Positions 8,373 through 16,100 of a stretch of DNA of 31,402 nt are shown piece by piece. The stretch is from M3007 sp964630705 (lineage in GTDB: Bacteria > Bacteroidota > Bacteroidia > Chitinophagales > Saprospiraceae). The stretch is from the NCBI GenBank assembly GCA_964630705.1, contig CAZVZH010000028.1, positions 1 to 31,402 of the forward strand, read 5' to 3'. Below the pieces are notes generated by a model that was not told the origin of the DNA, made no database searches, and saw only the letters and a list, made by a program, of their open reading frames with translations. The translations under genes were made by a program, and so were the position numbers. Positions within the stretch are counted from its first letter, which is position 1, and the number at the start of each line of letters is the position of its first letter.

Positions 8373-9257
8373 TTAAAAATGGACCAGCCGGATATTGTCC
8401 AAATACACTTCTCCTGATGCTTGAAGGGGTTTGCCTGAATTGTCTACCGGTAACAGTACCCGGAAGAACAAGCGGTGTTGGGTTTGTTGCAAGTTGACCA
8501 GATAATCGGTCAGATTAAAATAGATTTTGTTCCACTGCTCGGAGGGGGCGAATTGAAAAATCGCCTGGGACAACTCGTTGGTATTACTGCCCTGCGAACC
8601 CAACAGCCAGAGTTCGAACGGGATGTTGTTCCGGTAGTGCAATTCCAGCCAAACAGGCCGGTCGCCGGTGTTGGGCAAGTTTTCGACCGGCTCCGTCGCA
8701 ATTTCAATAAGCCGGTGCGCAGTATCTACCTGCATGTTTACCGACCGGCCTTCGAAAGCGCCGTCGGCGCTGATCCGGTAGGCCGTCGCGGTATCGCCGT
8801 CGCGGTTTTCCAGCACCAGGGAATTGAGGTCGAAAGTCGTGCGGTCTTCCTGCCAGGGAAAAATAGCCGAGGCGGTGTAGCGGGTGGCGGGTTGAACCAC
8901 GGTGGTTTGCCCGGCAGTCAGGCTTACCGTCGACTCGAAGCGGTCCAGAAACGGATACAACCCGGGCGTTGCCGTTTGACCGTTTTCGCGCACACCGGGA
9001 AAAATCTGCAGGTCCACGTTTCCTTCCGCCAAAACCGGCACCAGGGCAGGCAGGGAGTACCCGCCCAGAAATTCATTGCCGGCATACACCCAGGCTTCGG
9101 TGATTTTTTGCCAGGCGGCGCCGCCGGTGGCATCGACGCTGAAGGGTTCGATTTTCAAATAGGCGGGAATCGGCTCTTCCGGGTCTTTGCATTGGGCCAG
9201 TAGCGCCAGCGGCAGGAGCCAGAATACCCAGTTTCTGTTCAAGTGTTTGATTGGCAT
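8373..9257 (-). CDS. conserved unknown outer-surface or periplasmic lipoprotein
   Basis: A 294-residue protein with a lipoprotein signal: positively charged start, hydrophobic core and lipobox LLAQC, giving lipidated Cys23. The rest is beta-rich with many aromatic and short polar strands and no enzyme motif I recognise. The C-terminal half (QWNKIYFNLTDYL through GEVYLDNIRLVHF) has the look of a carbohydrate-binding-like jelly roll, but that is only a shape impression. It lies 35 bp upstream of the glycosylphosphotransferase gene and 92 bp downstream of der on the same strand, so joint expression is likely. A role in envelope polysaccharide handling would be a guess from position alone. Confidence 0.85.
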   Translation of the reverse strand: MPIKHLNRNWVFWLLPLALLAQCKDPEEPIPAYLKIEPFSVDATGGAAWQKITEAWVYAGNEFLGGYSLPALVPVLAEGNVDLQIFPGVRENGQTATPGLYPFLDRFESTVSLTAGQTTVVQPATRYTASAIFPWQEDRTTFDLNSLVLENRDGDTATAYRISADGAFEGRSVNMQVDTAHRLIEIATEPVENLPNTGDRPVWLELHYRNNIPFELWLLGSQGSNTNELSQAIFQFAPSEQWNKIYFNLTDYLVNLQQTQHRLFFRVLLPVDNSGKPLQASGEVYLDNIRLVHF

Positions 9258-9283
9258 GGCTAAGATTTTTGAAGAAGCATTCC

Positions 9284-9307
9284 GGGGTTGGGTTAGGGTT
9301 GGCGGGG
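9284..9307 (+). other. canonical G-quadruplex motif between der and the lipoprotein gene
   Basis: Four G-runs of 4, 3, 3 and 4 bases are separated by TT, TTA and TTGGC, matching the G3+N1-7 rule for an intramolecular quadruplex. It lies on the plus strand, which is the template strand for the flanking minus-strand genes; their mRNA would be C-rich here. It is 27 bp upstream of the lipoprotein start codon. The motif is seen directly; folding and function are untested. Confidence 0.6.
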
Positions 9308-9349
9308 TTAATTTTTTAAAACGGTCAATTATACCTGCTCCGGGAGTTT

Positions 9350-10651
9350 TTATTTAGCGCGGCAATACACTTCGATGGGTACACCGGTGAAATTGAAGTT
9401 TTTGCGCAACTGGTTTTCCAGGAACTGTTTGTACGAATCGCGCACCCAGTTCGGATTGTTTACAAAAAATACAAACGACGGGTAATGCGTCGGCAATTGC
9501 GTAACGTATTTGAACTTGGGCCTGCGGCCTTTCACCGAGGGCGGCGGGGTGCCTTCGATGATCGGCAGCATCAAATCGTTGAGCTGGGAGGTTTTAATTT
9601 TTTGCGTCCGGTTGCGGTAAACCTCCATGGCGACTTCCACGGCCTGAAAAATCCGCTGTTTTTCCAGGGCGGAGATAAACACAACCGGCACGTCGTTGAA
9701 TGGCGCCAGCCGGTGTTTGATGGCGGCTTCATAATCGCGGGCGGTGTTGGTTTCTTTAGACATCAAGTCCCATTTGTTCACCAGAATCACGATGCCTTTG
9801 TGCCGCTTTTGCGCCAGGCTGAAAATGCTCAGGTCTTGCGCTTCCAGGCCTAGTGTAGCATCGATGACCAGGAGGCAAATATCGGCCTCCTCCACAGCGC
9901 GAATCGCCCGCATGACGGAGTAAAACTCCAGGTCTTCCTCCACTTTGGCTTTTTTCCGGATGCCGGCGGTGTCGATGAGCAGGAAGTGTTTGTCGTACTT
10001 GTTGTATTCAGAGTGGATAGGATCGCGGGTGGTGCCGGCCATTGGCGTGACGATGTGGCGCTCTTCCCCCAACAAGGCGTTGGTCAGGGAAGATTTGCCG
10101 ACATTGGGCCGGCCGACGATGGCAAATTTGGGCAGTTCGGTTTCTACTTCCGGCGCGCTGTGGATATGTTCGACCACATCGTCGAGCAAATCGCCGGTGC
10201 CGCTGCCGCTGATGGAAGCGATGAAATGAGTATTTTCAAATCCAAGGCTCCAAAACTCATTGGCTTCCATCAGGTTGTGGTGGTTGTCTACTTTGTTGAC
10301 GACCAGAAAAACCGGCTTGTTGGAACGCCGGAGCAAGGCGGCCATTTCCTCGTCGAGGTCGGTTATGCCGGTTTGGGCATCCACGATGAATAGGATCACG
10401 GCTGCTTCGGCAATGGCCACGCGGGCTTGATCGCGGATGGCAGATTCGAAAATATCGTCGCTGTTTTGAACGAAGCCGCCGGTGTCAACCACGGTGAAAC
10501 GTTTGCCGTTCCACTCGCAAAATCCATATTTTCGGTCGCGGGTCACGCCCGAAAAGTCGTCGGTTATGGCGTCGCGGGAACCGACCAGGCGGTTGTACAA
10601 GGTAGATTTTCCAACATTCGGACGGCCGACGATGGCCACTATATTTCCCAT
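9350..10651 (-). CDS. der: ribosome biogenesis GTPase Der
   Basis: A 433-residue double-Era GTPase that binds the 50S subunit and is needed for its late assembly. Two consecutive G domains are visible. The first has GRPNVGKS at 9-16, DTGG and NKVD. The second has GRPNVGKS at about residue 180, DTAG and NKWD. A C-terminal KH-like domain covers roughly the last 85 residues (FKYVTQLPTHYPSFVFFVNNP). Two P-loops in one chain are unique to Der/EngA, and the length fits the family. The ATG lies about 57 bp downstream of a likely transcription start set by TACCTTTG at 10715-10722 (minus strand). Confidence 0.97.
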   Translation of the reverse strand: MGNIVAIVGRPNVGKSTLYNRLVGSRDAITDDFSGVTRDRKYGFCEWNGKRFTVVDTGGFVQNSDDIFESAIRDQARVAIAEAAVILFIVDAQTGITDLDEEMAALLRRSNKPVFLVVNKVDNHHNLMEANEFWSLGFENTHFIASISGSGTGDLLDDVVEHIHSAPEVETELPKFAIVGRPNVGKSSLTNALLGEERHIVTPMAGTTRDPIHSEYNKYDKHFLLIDTAGIRKKAKVEEDLEFYSVMRAIRAVEEADICLLVIDATLGLEAQDLSIFSLAQKRHKGIVILVNKWDLMSKETNTARDYEAAIKHRLAPFNDVPVVFISALEKQRIFQAVEVAMEVYRNRTQKIKTSQLNDLMLPIIEGTPPPSVKGRRPKFKYVTQLPTHYPSFVFFVNNPNWVRDSYKQFLENQLRKNFNFTGVPIEVYCRAK

Positions 10652-10664
10652 TTCTTTCGTGCTG

Positions 10665-10696
10665 TTTGGGTGGGGTTGCCGGATTGATTATTTTTG
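10665..10696 (+). promoter_or_regulatory. Bacteroidota-type promoter for the MBL-fold hydrolase gene
   Basis: TTTG at 10665-10668, a 20-nt spacer, and TATTTTTG at 10689-10696, an exact match to the TAnnTTTG -7 element. The predicted start is near 10703, leaving a leader of about 70 nt before the ATG at 10775. Confidence 0.65.
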
Positions 10697-10714
10697 TGCG
10701 TAAATACTGGCTCG

Positions 10715-10722
10715 CAAAGGTA
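10715..10722 (-). promoter_or_regulatory. -7 element likely driving der
   Basis: The minus strand reads TACCTTTG, an exact TAnnTTTG match. No TTG lies at the proper distance upstream, so only the -7 element is supported. It would start the der transcript near 10708, overlapping the oppositely directed transcript of the hydrolase gene. Confidence 0.45.
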
Positions 10723-10774
10723 GAGTATTCCCTCCAGTTCCACCCGCCCCTTCACTGCCAATCCGAATTACCGC

Positions 10775-11698
10775 ATGAGTAAGATCCTGTTTCGCGACCC
10801 GAACGTCACGATTTTCCAGAGTGCCTTGTTTCAGACCAACTCCACGGTTATAAAAACTGACGACGTCGTGTTGGTAGTCGATCCAGCCTGGCTTCCGGAT
10901 GAGGTGGTGCGCATACGGGAGTACGTCGACTACATTAAAGAAGACCGGCCCGTATTCCTGATTTTCACCCACTCCGATTACGACCATATCATTGGGTACA
11001 AAGCCTTCAAAGCAGATAAAGTGTTCATGAGCGAGGCAATGGCCGACAACCCAAACAAGGAGGCCATCGTAGCGCAGATGCGCGAATTTGACCAAAAACA
11101 CTACATCAAACGGCCCTATCCGCTGGAGTACCCCGAAGCCGATTTTAAAGTGTACCGCGACGGCGTGCAGTACCGCCACAACGGCACCAAGATCGCCTTT
11201 TATCTCACGCCCGGCCATACTGCCGACAGCATGATGCTGGTCGTTTGGCAATTGGGTTTGTGCCTGGCCGGCGATTACCTTTCAAATATTGAATTCCCGT
11301 TTATCTACTCCAGCAGCGTCGATTATGAGCAGACGCTGGAAAAACTGCCCCGTATCCACGACCGCAACTGGTTTACCCGGCTCATTCCAGGGCATGGCGA
11401 CCCGGCGCTGACGATTGCCGACTGGCTGCAGCGCCGCACGGAAAGTCTGGCCTACATTTATGCCCTGCGGGAAAGCATTGCCCGCGATATCCCCTTCGAT
11501 GCCAGCTCGCTTTGGCTCCGCTACCAATTTCCGGAAGTCCAATTAAAAGAACACGAAGACAACCTGGTGCTGATGCGCCGGGAATACGAAGCCCGGCTGT
11601 GGGAATGGGATCCGAATTTTGTACTGGAAATACCAGACCATGTGCCTTCCGGCGAACTCTCGCGGCAATACCGCCAGGAGGAGGACCAGGAGCAATGA
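10775..11698 (+). CDS. metallo-beta-lactamase-fold hydrolase with HxDxDH motif
   Basis: A 307-residue protein with the MBL alpha-beta/beta-alpha fold. Metal-ligand motifs are visible in order: THSDYDH (H66, D68, D70, H71), PGHTADSM (H148), LAGDYLS (Asp near 168) and IPGHGDP (His near 207). The usual HxHxDH has Asp in place of the second His, recalling the carboxylate ligand in flavodiiron proteins (HxExDH), so metal content may differ from typical zinc hydrolases. No N-terminal signal peptide is seen, so it is probably cytoplasmic. The C-terminal 70 residues are helical and charged. The substrate is unknown; thioesterase, lactonase or phosphodiesterase activity are all possible. It stands alone and converges on the YebC-family gene 28 bp away. 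Confidence 0.88.
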   Translation: MSKILFRDPNVTIFQSALFQTNSTVIKTDDVVLVVDPAWLPDEVVRIREYVDYIKEDRPVFLIFTHSDYDHIIGYKAFKADKVFMSEAMADNPNKEAIVAQMREFDQKHYIKRPYPLEYPEADFKVYRDGVQYRHNGTKIAFYLTPGHTADSMMLVVWQLGLCLAGDYLSNIEFPFIYSSSVDYEQTLEKLPRIHDRNWFTRLIPGHGDPALTIADWLQRRTESLAYIYALRESIARDIPFDASSLWLRYQFPEVQLKEHEDNLVLMRREYEARLWEWDPNFVLEIPDHVPSGELSRQYRQEEDQEQ

Positions 11699-11726
11699 GC
11701 TGAATTTCAATACGTTCCAGGCAGGC

Positions 11727-12443
11727 CTATTCTGACATATCCATGGTGTGGAACACGTTGAGTACGTCGTCGTCGTCTTCCAGTCGGTCGATGAGTTTGA
11801 TGACTTGTTCCACTTCGTCGTCGTTTAGTTTTTTCGCCAGGGTTGGAATCCATTCCAGTTGGGTACTGGTTGTTTCGATTCCCCGCTCTTCCAGGGCTTT
11901 TTGCATGGAGCCGAAATCGGTAAAATCGGTGTAGAGCACGGCATCCTCATCTTCGAATTTGATGTCTTCCAGCCCTGCGTCGATCAGTTCGAGCTCGAGT
12001 TCTTCCCAGTTTTGGCCGTCCGATTTTACTTTAAAAACGCCTTTGCGGTTGAACATGTAGCTCACGCTGCCCGACACGCCCAGGGCGCCGCCGGCGCGGT
12101 CAAAATACATGCGCACGTTGGCAACCGTACGCGTCGGGTTGTCGGTGGCTGTTTCCACCAAAACCGCTACCCCGTGGGGGCCGTAGCCTTCATAGATAAC
12201 CTCCTGAAAGTTGTCGGCATCTTTGCCTTCCGCTTTTTTGATCGCATTTTCCACATTCGACTTCGGCATGTTGGCTGCCTTAGCGTTTTGGATAGCGATC
12301 CGCAAGCGGGGGTTGTAATCGGGGTTGCCTCCGCCGGCTTTGACGGCCAGGGCAATCTCGCGGCCGATCCTGGTGAAGGTTTTGGCCATGCCGGCCCATC
12401 TTTTAAATTTACGTTCCTTGCGGAATTCAAACGCGCGTCCCAT
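11727..12443 (-). CDS. YebC/PmpR family protein
   Basis: A 238-residue member of the YebC/PmpR (TACO1) family, known either as DNA-binding transcriptional regulators or as factors easing translation through poly-proline stretches. The family signature is clear: MGRAFEFRKERKFKRW near the start, then TRIGREIALAVKAGGGNPDYNPRL, MPKSNVENAIKKA, YEGYGPHGVAVLVE and TDNPTRTVANVR. The C-terminal region is very acidic, as is common in the family. The MGRAFEFRK start is the Bacteroidota variant of the usual MAGHSKWxxI. Both ends face neighbours on the other strand, so it is monocistronic. Confidence 0.95.
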   Translation of the reverse strand: MGRAFEFRKERKFKRWAGMAKTFTRIGREIALAVKAGGGNPDYNPRLRIAIQNAKAANMPKSNVENAIKKAEGKDADNFQEVIYEGYGPHGVAVLVETATDNPTRTVANVRMYFDRAGGALGVSGSVSYMFNRKGVFKVKSDGQNWEELELELIDAGLEDIKFEDEDAVLYTDFTDFGSMQKALEERGIETTSTQLEWIPTLAKKLNDDEVEQVIKLIDRLEDDDDVLNVFHTMDMSE

Positions 12444-12477
12444 GTGTGGAAAAGGTTTTAAAACAAAATTTGGCGCG

Positions 12478-12485
12478 CAAAATTA
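12478..12485 (-). promoter_or_regulatory. -7 element upstream of the YebC-family gene
   Basis: The minus strand reads TAATTTTG, an exact TAnnTTTG match, 35 bp upstream of the start codon. The nearest minus-strand TTG elements are at spacings of 13 and 24, so the -33 element is not convincing. Confidence 0.4.
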
Positions 12486-12593
12486 GTCAATTTGGCTGCA
12501 AGAAAAAAACAAGCTTCGGTATAGGCAGACAGGAAAAGTTTGGCTCGATTCCTGCATCTTTGCCCTGTTTTTTAACCAAACTGTTTGTTTCTC

Positions 12594-13181
12594 ATGAAAA
12601 AGATGCGTTTAGTGGTTCTTGCAATTTTGTTGAGCCTCCCGGCAGCAGCTTTGCTGGCGCAAAAAAATGTATACCAGTCCGACGCGGTTATCGCGACGGC
12701 CAGTCAACTGAAATTTCGCTACCAGGACAATGTCAAAAAAGCCGCCGGCCAAAATGCCCAGGCTATTGCCGACTTGTACGAATTTAGCCGCATCCTCGAT
12801 GGCGAAGAGGCCATTGCCCACGCCCGCACGTTATTGGAACTTATTCCGGCAGCCGGCGACAAAGCCATGGCCCGTGCCATTGAGCCCTTGGGCGCGAAAT
12901 TGAAAAAAGTTTGCACCGATCGACTGATCAAAGCCCAGAGCCGGACGGAGATTGCCGCGCTGAAAGAGCCGATCAAATCCTGGGCGCCGTACACCTGGGA
13001 AGCCCTGCACGGCCGTCCGGTAATTTTCCCCAGTGAACAAGCCGCCAACGGCGCGCCCGATGGCGCGCTAAAAGCGGGTGGTTCGCTGAAAGATGCCGAT
13101 CAACCTGCGCCTAAACCTGCCGGCGGAAGTCTCCAGCCCGCTAAAACTTCCGATAAAGAGGGCCGGGAAGGCGGCAACTAA
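12594..13181 (+). CDS. small exported protein of unknown function
   Basis: The likely product is 195 residues, MKKMRLVVLAILLSLPAAALLAQ..., with a signal peptide cleaved around ALLAQ|K. An upstream in-frame TTG (12585) would add three residues (MFL) ahead of the positively charged start and is less plausible, so the ATG at 12594 is chosen. The mature part is mostly helical (about residues 25-130) with alternating charged and alanine-rich stretches, then a low-complexity tail rich in Pro, Gly, Ala and Lys (about 135-195). No domain is recognised. It lies 30 bp upstream of the cobalamin adenosyltransferase gene on the same strand and may be the first gene of a three-gene unit. Confidence 0.8.
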   Translation: MKKMRLVVLAILLSLPAAALLAQKNVYQSDAVIATASQLKFRYQDNVKKAAGQNAQAIADLYEFSRILDGEEAIAHARTLLELIPAAGDKAMARAIEPLGAKLKKVCTDRLIKAQSRTEIAALKEPIKSWAPYTWEALHGRPVIFPSEQAANGAPDGALKAGGSLKDADQPAPKPAGGSLQPAKTSDKEGREGGN

Positions 13182-13211
13182 ACGCCGCCGGAACTGACCA
13201 TCCGAAATAAT

Positions 13212-13769
13212 ATGCCATTCCGAATTTATACCAAAACCGGCGACCGGGGCGAGACAGCCCTGTTTGGCGGTAAACGCGTGCCGAAAAACTACCTCCGTGT
13301 GGAAGCCTACGGTACCATCGATGAATTGAATGCTTTCATCGGATGGTTGAACGATGCGGTGGAACAAGCGGAAACCCGCGGGCTGCTGCTTCAAATCCAA
13401 CACCGGCTGTTCTCTATCGGCGCCAACCTCGCCTCCGACCCCGGTAAAACGGCGCCGGCAGTCGATCTGCAGCCCGATGACATTCAAGCGCTCGAAAACG
13501 GAATGGATACCATGGATGACCGCTTGCCTGAACTAAAAAACTTCATCCTTCCGGGCGGCCACCCGACCGTTTCGCTCTGCCACGTGTGCCGCACGGTATG
13601 CCGGCGCGCCGAACGGCAGGTGGTCGCCCTTCATCAGGAGGAACCGGTAGACGACCTGGTCTTGCAATACCTCAACCGGCTCTCCGATTATTTTTTCGTG
13701 CTGGCGCGACACCTGGCTCAATTGAACGGCGCCAGTGAAGTCATTTGGAAACCACGATCGCAAGCCTGA
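13212..13769 (+). CDS. cob(I)alamin adenosyltransferase, PduO type
   Basis: A 185-residue ATP:co(I)rrinoid adenosyltransferase that attaches the 5'-deoxyadenosyl group of ATP to cobalamin, making coenzyme B12 in the cytoplasm. The N-terminal ATP-binding signature is intact: YTKTGDRGETALFGGKRVPK followed by R.EAYGTIDELNAFIG. The helical bundle continues with FILPGGH and the conserved CRRAERQVV helix, then LNRLSDYFFVLAR near the end. Length and motifs fit the PduO family, distinct from CobA and EutT. Only 12 bp separate it from the next gene. No other B12 or B12-dependent enzyme gene is visible nearby. Confidence 0.95.
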   Translation: MPFRIYTKTGDRGETALFGGKRVPKNYLRVEAYGTIDELNAFIGWLNDAVEQAETRGLLLQIQHRLFSIGANLASDPGKTAPAVDLQPDDIQALENGMDTMDDRLPELKNFILPGGHPTVSLCHVCRTVCRRAERQVVALHQEEPVDDLVLQYLNRLSDYFFVLARHLAQLNGASEVIWKPRSQA

Positions 13770-13781
13770 ACTCTACCCGAT

Positions 13782-15170
13782 ATGTTTCAACCGCGGCGAA
13801 GACGGCTCGGCGCCGGCGATGGGCCGGCAGAAACACTACCCGGCGCCTGGCTGTGGCAGCCTTTCGCTCTCAGCCTCCTCGTGGCGGCCCTGGCCGCCTT
13901 GATCATGCCCCGGCAATCGGCTTTTCCCTATCGGTTCGAACTGAATGGATTTTGGAATTACGCCTCCTTGCGGGCGCCTTTCGACTTCGAGGTGCTCCAG
14001 CCTAAAGCGGCCGTGCAGGCCGAACTGGATAAAATTGAAGCGGAGCACGCGCCGTATTACCGCCTGGACCCCGGTGTGGCGCAGGCCCGGAAAAGTCAAT
14101 TGAAAAATTTTATTGAGGAGCGCAAACGCGTGAGCCAAAACGACGTGCGCTATGAAGACCTGCTGCGCAACCCGGGCCGGTATCAAAATTATGGGCTCCG
14201 ACTGCTTGACGAGTTGTTTGCCCGCGGTATTGCCGGGGCAAAGTTGGACGCTTTACAAAAAGAGGACCCCAACGCCCCCATTTTTTTAGTGCGTAACAAC
14301 CGGGAAGAACGCCTTCAGGCACGGCAGGTGCTCAGCCTGAATCGGGCCAGGGAAATCCTGTCCGACTCCCTGCCGTACAGTCCGCTGCTACAACCCGAAG
14401 TTTTACTGCCGGTTTTGGAATCCGCGCTGACAGCCAACGTCGTGTACGACGATTCGCTCACTGTAGCCGGAAAAAATAAAAAAATAGCGGCGGTGTACAG
14501 CACCGGGATTACGGTTAAAAAAGGCGAATGGGTCGTCAAACGGAATGAGCGCATTACCGAATCGACCTTTAAAAAATTAAACTCCTTAAAACAGCGCTAC
14601 GAGCACCCGCAAGTCTGGCAACTCCTGCTTGGCTACTTTTTATTGGCTTTCGTGGTCTTCGGAATTTACTTTTTCTGGTTGAACGCCCAATTTCCGGAGC
14701 AGTGGCGAACAGGCAAGCTGGCGCCGGTAGCAGCAGGCCTACCCTTAGCCTTGTTATCGGCCTTGCATGTGGCCGGTTGGGTTGGGCCGGCGCTGAGCTT
14801 GTTGCTGCCCTTGTGGGCGCTACCAATGGTTGTCCGCCCCTGGTTGGAAAAACCGGCGAATTGGGTAGCCTGGGCACTCGTTTTACTCCTGAGCAGTGTA
14901 GCCTTGGAATGGAGCGCCGGCTGGCTGGCAGTTCAGTTGGTAGGCACAGCCGTGTTATCTTTTTTCTTGCCTGATTTTGAGAGCGCTGCCTGGCCGGCAC
15001 GCATCAAAACGGCAGCAACCGCCGCGTTCCTTCAAGGCACGGCTGCCTGGGCTTGCTGCCTGGCGGGCAAGGTGCCGCCGATCTTGCATTCATTTGACAG
15101 CTTACTTATTCTGGTATTGGCCAATGGTTTGTTGCTTGCCGGATACGCCCTGGCCAAAATACGCGGCTAG
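13782..15170 (+). CDS. 7TM-HD-type receptor lacking the HD phosphohydrolase domain
   Basis: A 462-residue membrane protein resembling the N-terminal two-thirds of the PgpH-type (7TMR-HD) c-di-AMP phosphodiesterases. One N-terminal membrane segment (about 27-47) is followed by an extracytoplasmic domain (about 48-275) with the family look: FDFEVLQPK, NVVYDDSLT and GITVKKGEWVVKRNERIT. About seven hydrophobic segments then fill residues 275-462, ending at LLLAGYALAKIRG and a stop. Known members run to about 700 residues with a cytoplasmic HD domain after the seventh segment. Here none follows, because the downstream DNA encodes the convergent AraC gene, whose stop overlaps this one by 4 bp. It is therefore either a natural sensor without its own catalytic domain or a truncated gene. 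The membrane region is the weakest part of the assignment. Confidence 0.75.
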   Translation: MFQPRRRRLGAGDGPAETLPGAWLWQPFALSLLVAALAALIMPRQSAFPYRFELNGFWNYASLRAPFDFEVLQPKAAVQAELDKIEAEHAPYYRLDPGVAQARKSQLKNFIEERKRVSQNDVRYEDLLRNPGRYQNYGLRLLDELFARGIAGAKLDALQKEDPNAPIFLVRNNREERLQARQVLSLNRAREILSDSLPYSPLLQPEVLLPVLESALTANVVYDDSLTVAGKNKKIAAVYSTGITVKKGEWVVKRNERITESTFKKLNSLKQRYEHPQVWQLLLGYFLLAFVVFGIYFFWLNAQFPEQWRTGKLAPVAAGLPLALLSALHVAGWVGPALSLLLPLWALPMVVRPWLEKPANWVAWALVLLLSSVALEWSAGWLAVQLVGTAVLSFFLPDFESAAWPARIKTAATAAFLQGTAAWACCLAGKVPPILHSFDSLLILVLANGLLLAGYALAKIRG

Positions 15171-16069
15171 GGCAAGTCGACTTCCTGCCGGGCATTTTTC
15201 GAAAAAGACTGCCGGAAGAGCTCCGGTGTAATCCCGGTGTATTTTTTAAAGAAGCGGGTAAAGTAGGCGTTGTCTTCAAAATTCAGGGTATCGGCAATTT
15301 CCGAAATATTGGCGTCGGAGTTGGCCAGCAAGCGCTTGGCTTCCAGCACCACCCGGTCGCGAATCAGCTCGCCGGCCGGTTTGCCTACAACTGAATTGAC
15401 GAGTGCGTTCAGGTGGTTGGGGGTAATGAACAGCATTTCTGCATAATCGCGGGGCAGGCGCTTTTCCCGAAAATGCGCGTCGATGAGCTGTTCAAATTGA
15501 CGCAACACGGTGCGTTGGTGGCTGGTCGTTCCAGGGTGTACCTCTGCCGGGAGCTGCCGGGAAAGCAAGATCAGCACTTGCAGCACCAGGGTGCGCAGCA
15601 TGTCGAGTTTGAAATCTTTTTCCTGTTGGTACTCCAGGAGCAGGCGTTCGAGCAGGCGATGCACTTCGCCGCAGCACTCGGCCTCCAGCATACGCGCAGG
15701 GCTGGCGCTCAGGGAATTGAACAGCGGCAGGCTTTGCAAATAGTTGGGATCGTTGCAAAAAGCCGAAATGAAGCTGTCGTTGAAATTCAGGATAAAGCCA
15801 TCGGTATCGGGCCCGAAATTCCAGGAGTGCACCTGACCGGGCCCCATTACATAGGCCTGGTGGGGCGCTACGGGGAATTTTTTAAAATCGATGGAATGCT
15901 CGCCGCTTCCCTCCGTAAACAAAACGATCTGGAAAAATTTGTGCCGGTGCGGGAAACTCAAATTCGGGCGCTTTGTCAAAAAGTCGCGAATACGGGTAAT
16001 CAAAAATTCAGTGATACAGGGGTCGGAGCCGACCAGGTTGCAAATACTTAGCGTAGGGATATTATTCAC
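15167..16069 (-). CDS. AraC-family transcriptional regulator
   Basis: A 300-residue one-component regulator. Residues about 38-150 form the cupin-like sensing domain (FPHRHKFFQIVLFTEGSGEHSIDF, then VMGPGQVHSW). Residues about 200-300 hold the two helix-turn-helix motifs of the AraC DNA-binding domain (YAEMLFITPNHLNALVNSVVGKPAGELI and ISEIADTLNFEDNAYFTRFFKKYTGITPELFRQ). The start is GTG; an in-frame stop lies 28 bp upstream and no ATG intervenes. The N-terminal IPTLSICNL matches what I recall of Bacteroidota homologues, supporting this start. It is downstream of the sulfide:quinone oxidoreductase gene on the same strand, so it may control that gene, but it appears to have its own promoter inside a large dyad. 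Confidence 0.93.
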   Translation of the reverse strand: MNNIPTLSICNLVGSDPCITEFLITRIRDFLTKRPNLSFPHRHKFFQIVLFTEGSGEHSIDFKKFPVAPHQAYVMGPGQVHSWNFGPDTDGFILNFNDSFISAFCNDPNYLQSLPLFNSLSASPARMLEAECCGEVHRLLERLLLEYQQEKDFKLDMLRTLVLQVLILLSRQLPAEVHPGTTSHQRTVLRQFEQLIDAHFREKRLPRDYAEMLFITPNHLNALVNSVVGKPAGELIRDRVVLEAKRLLANSDANISEIADTLNFEDNAYFTRFFKKYTGITPELFRQSFSKNARQEVDLP

Positions 16070-16071
16070 GG

Positions 16072-16100
16072 CAAACGTAACTTCGGGTAGATAAAATCAA
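16072..16100 (-). promoter_or_regulatory. promoter of the AraC-type regulator gene
   Basis: On the minus strand, TTG (16098-16100), an 18-nt spacer and TACGTTTG (16072-16079, exact TAnnTTTG). The predicted start falls at about 16065-16068, on the GTG start codon itself (16067-16069). The message would then be leaderless or nearly so. Confidence 0.45.
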
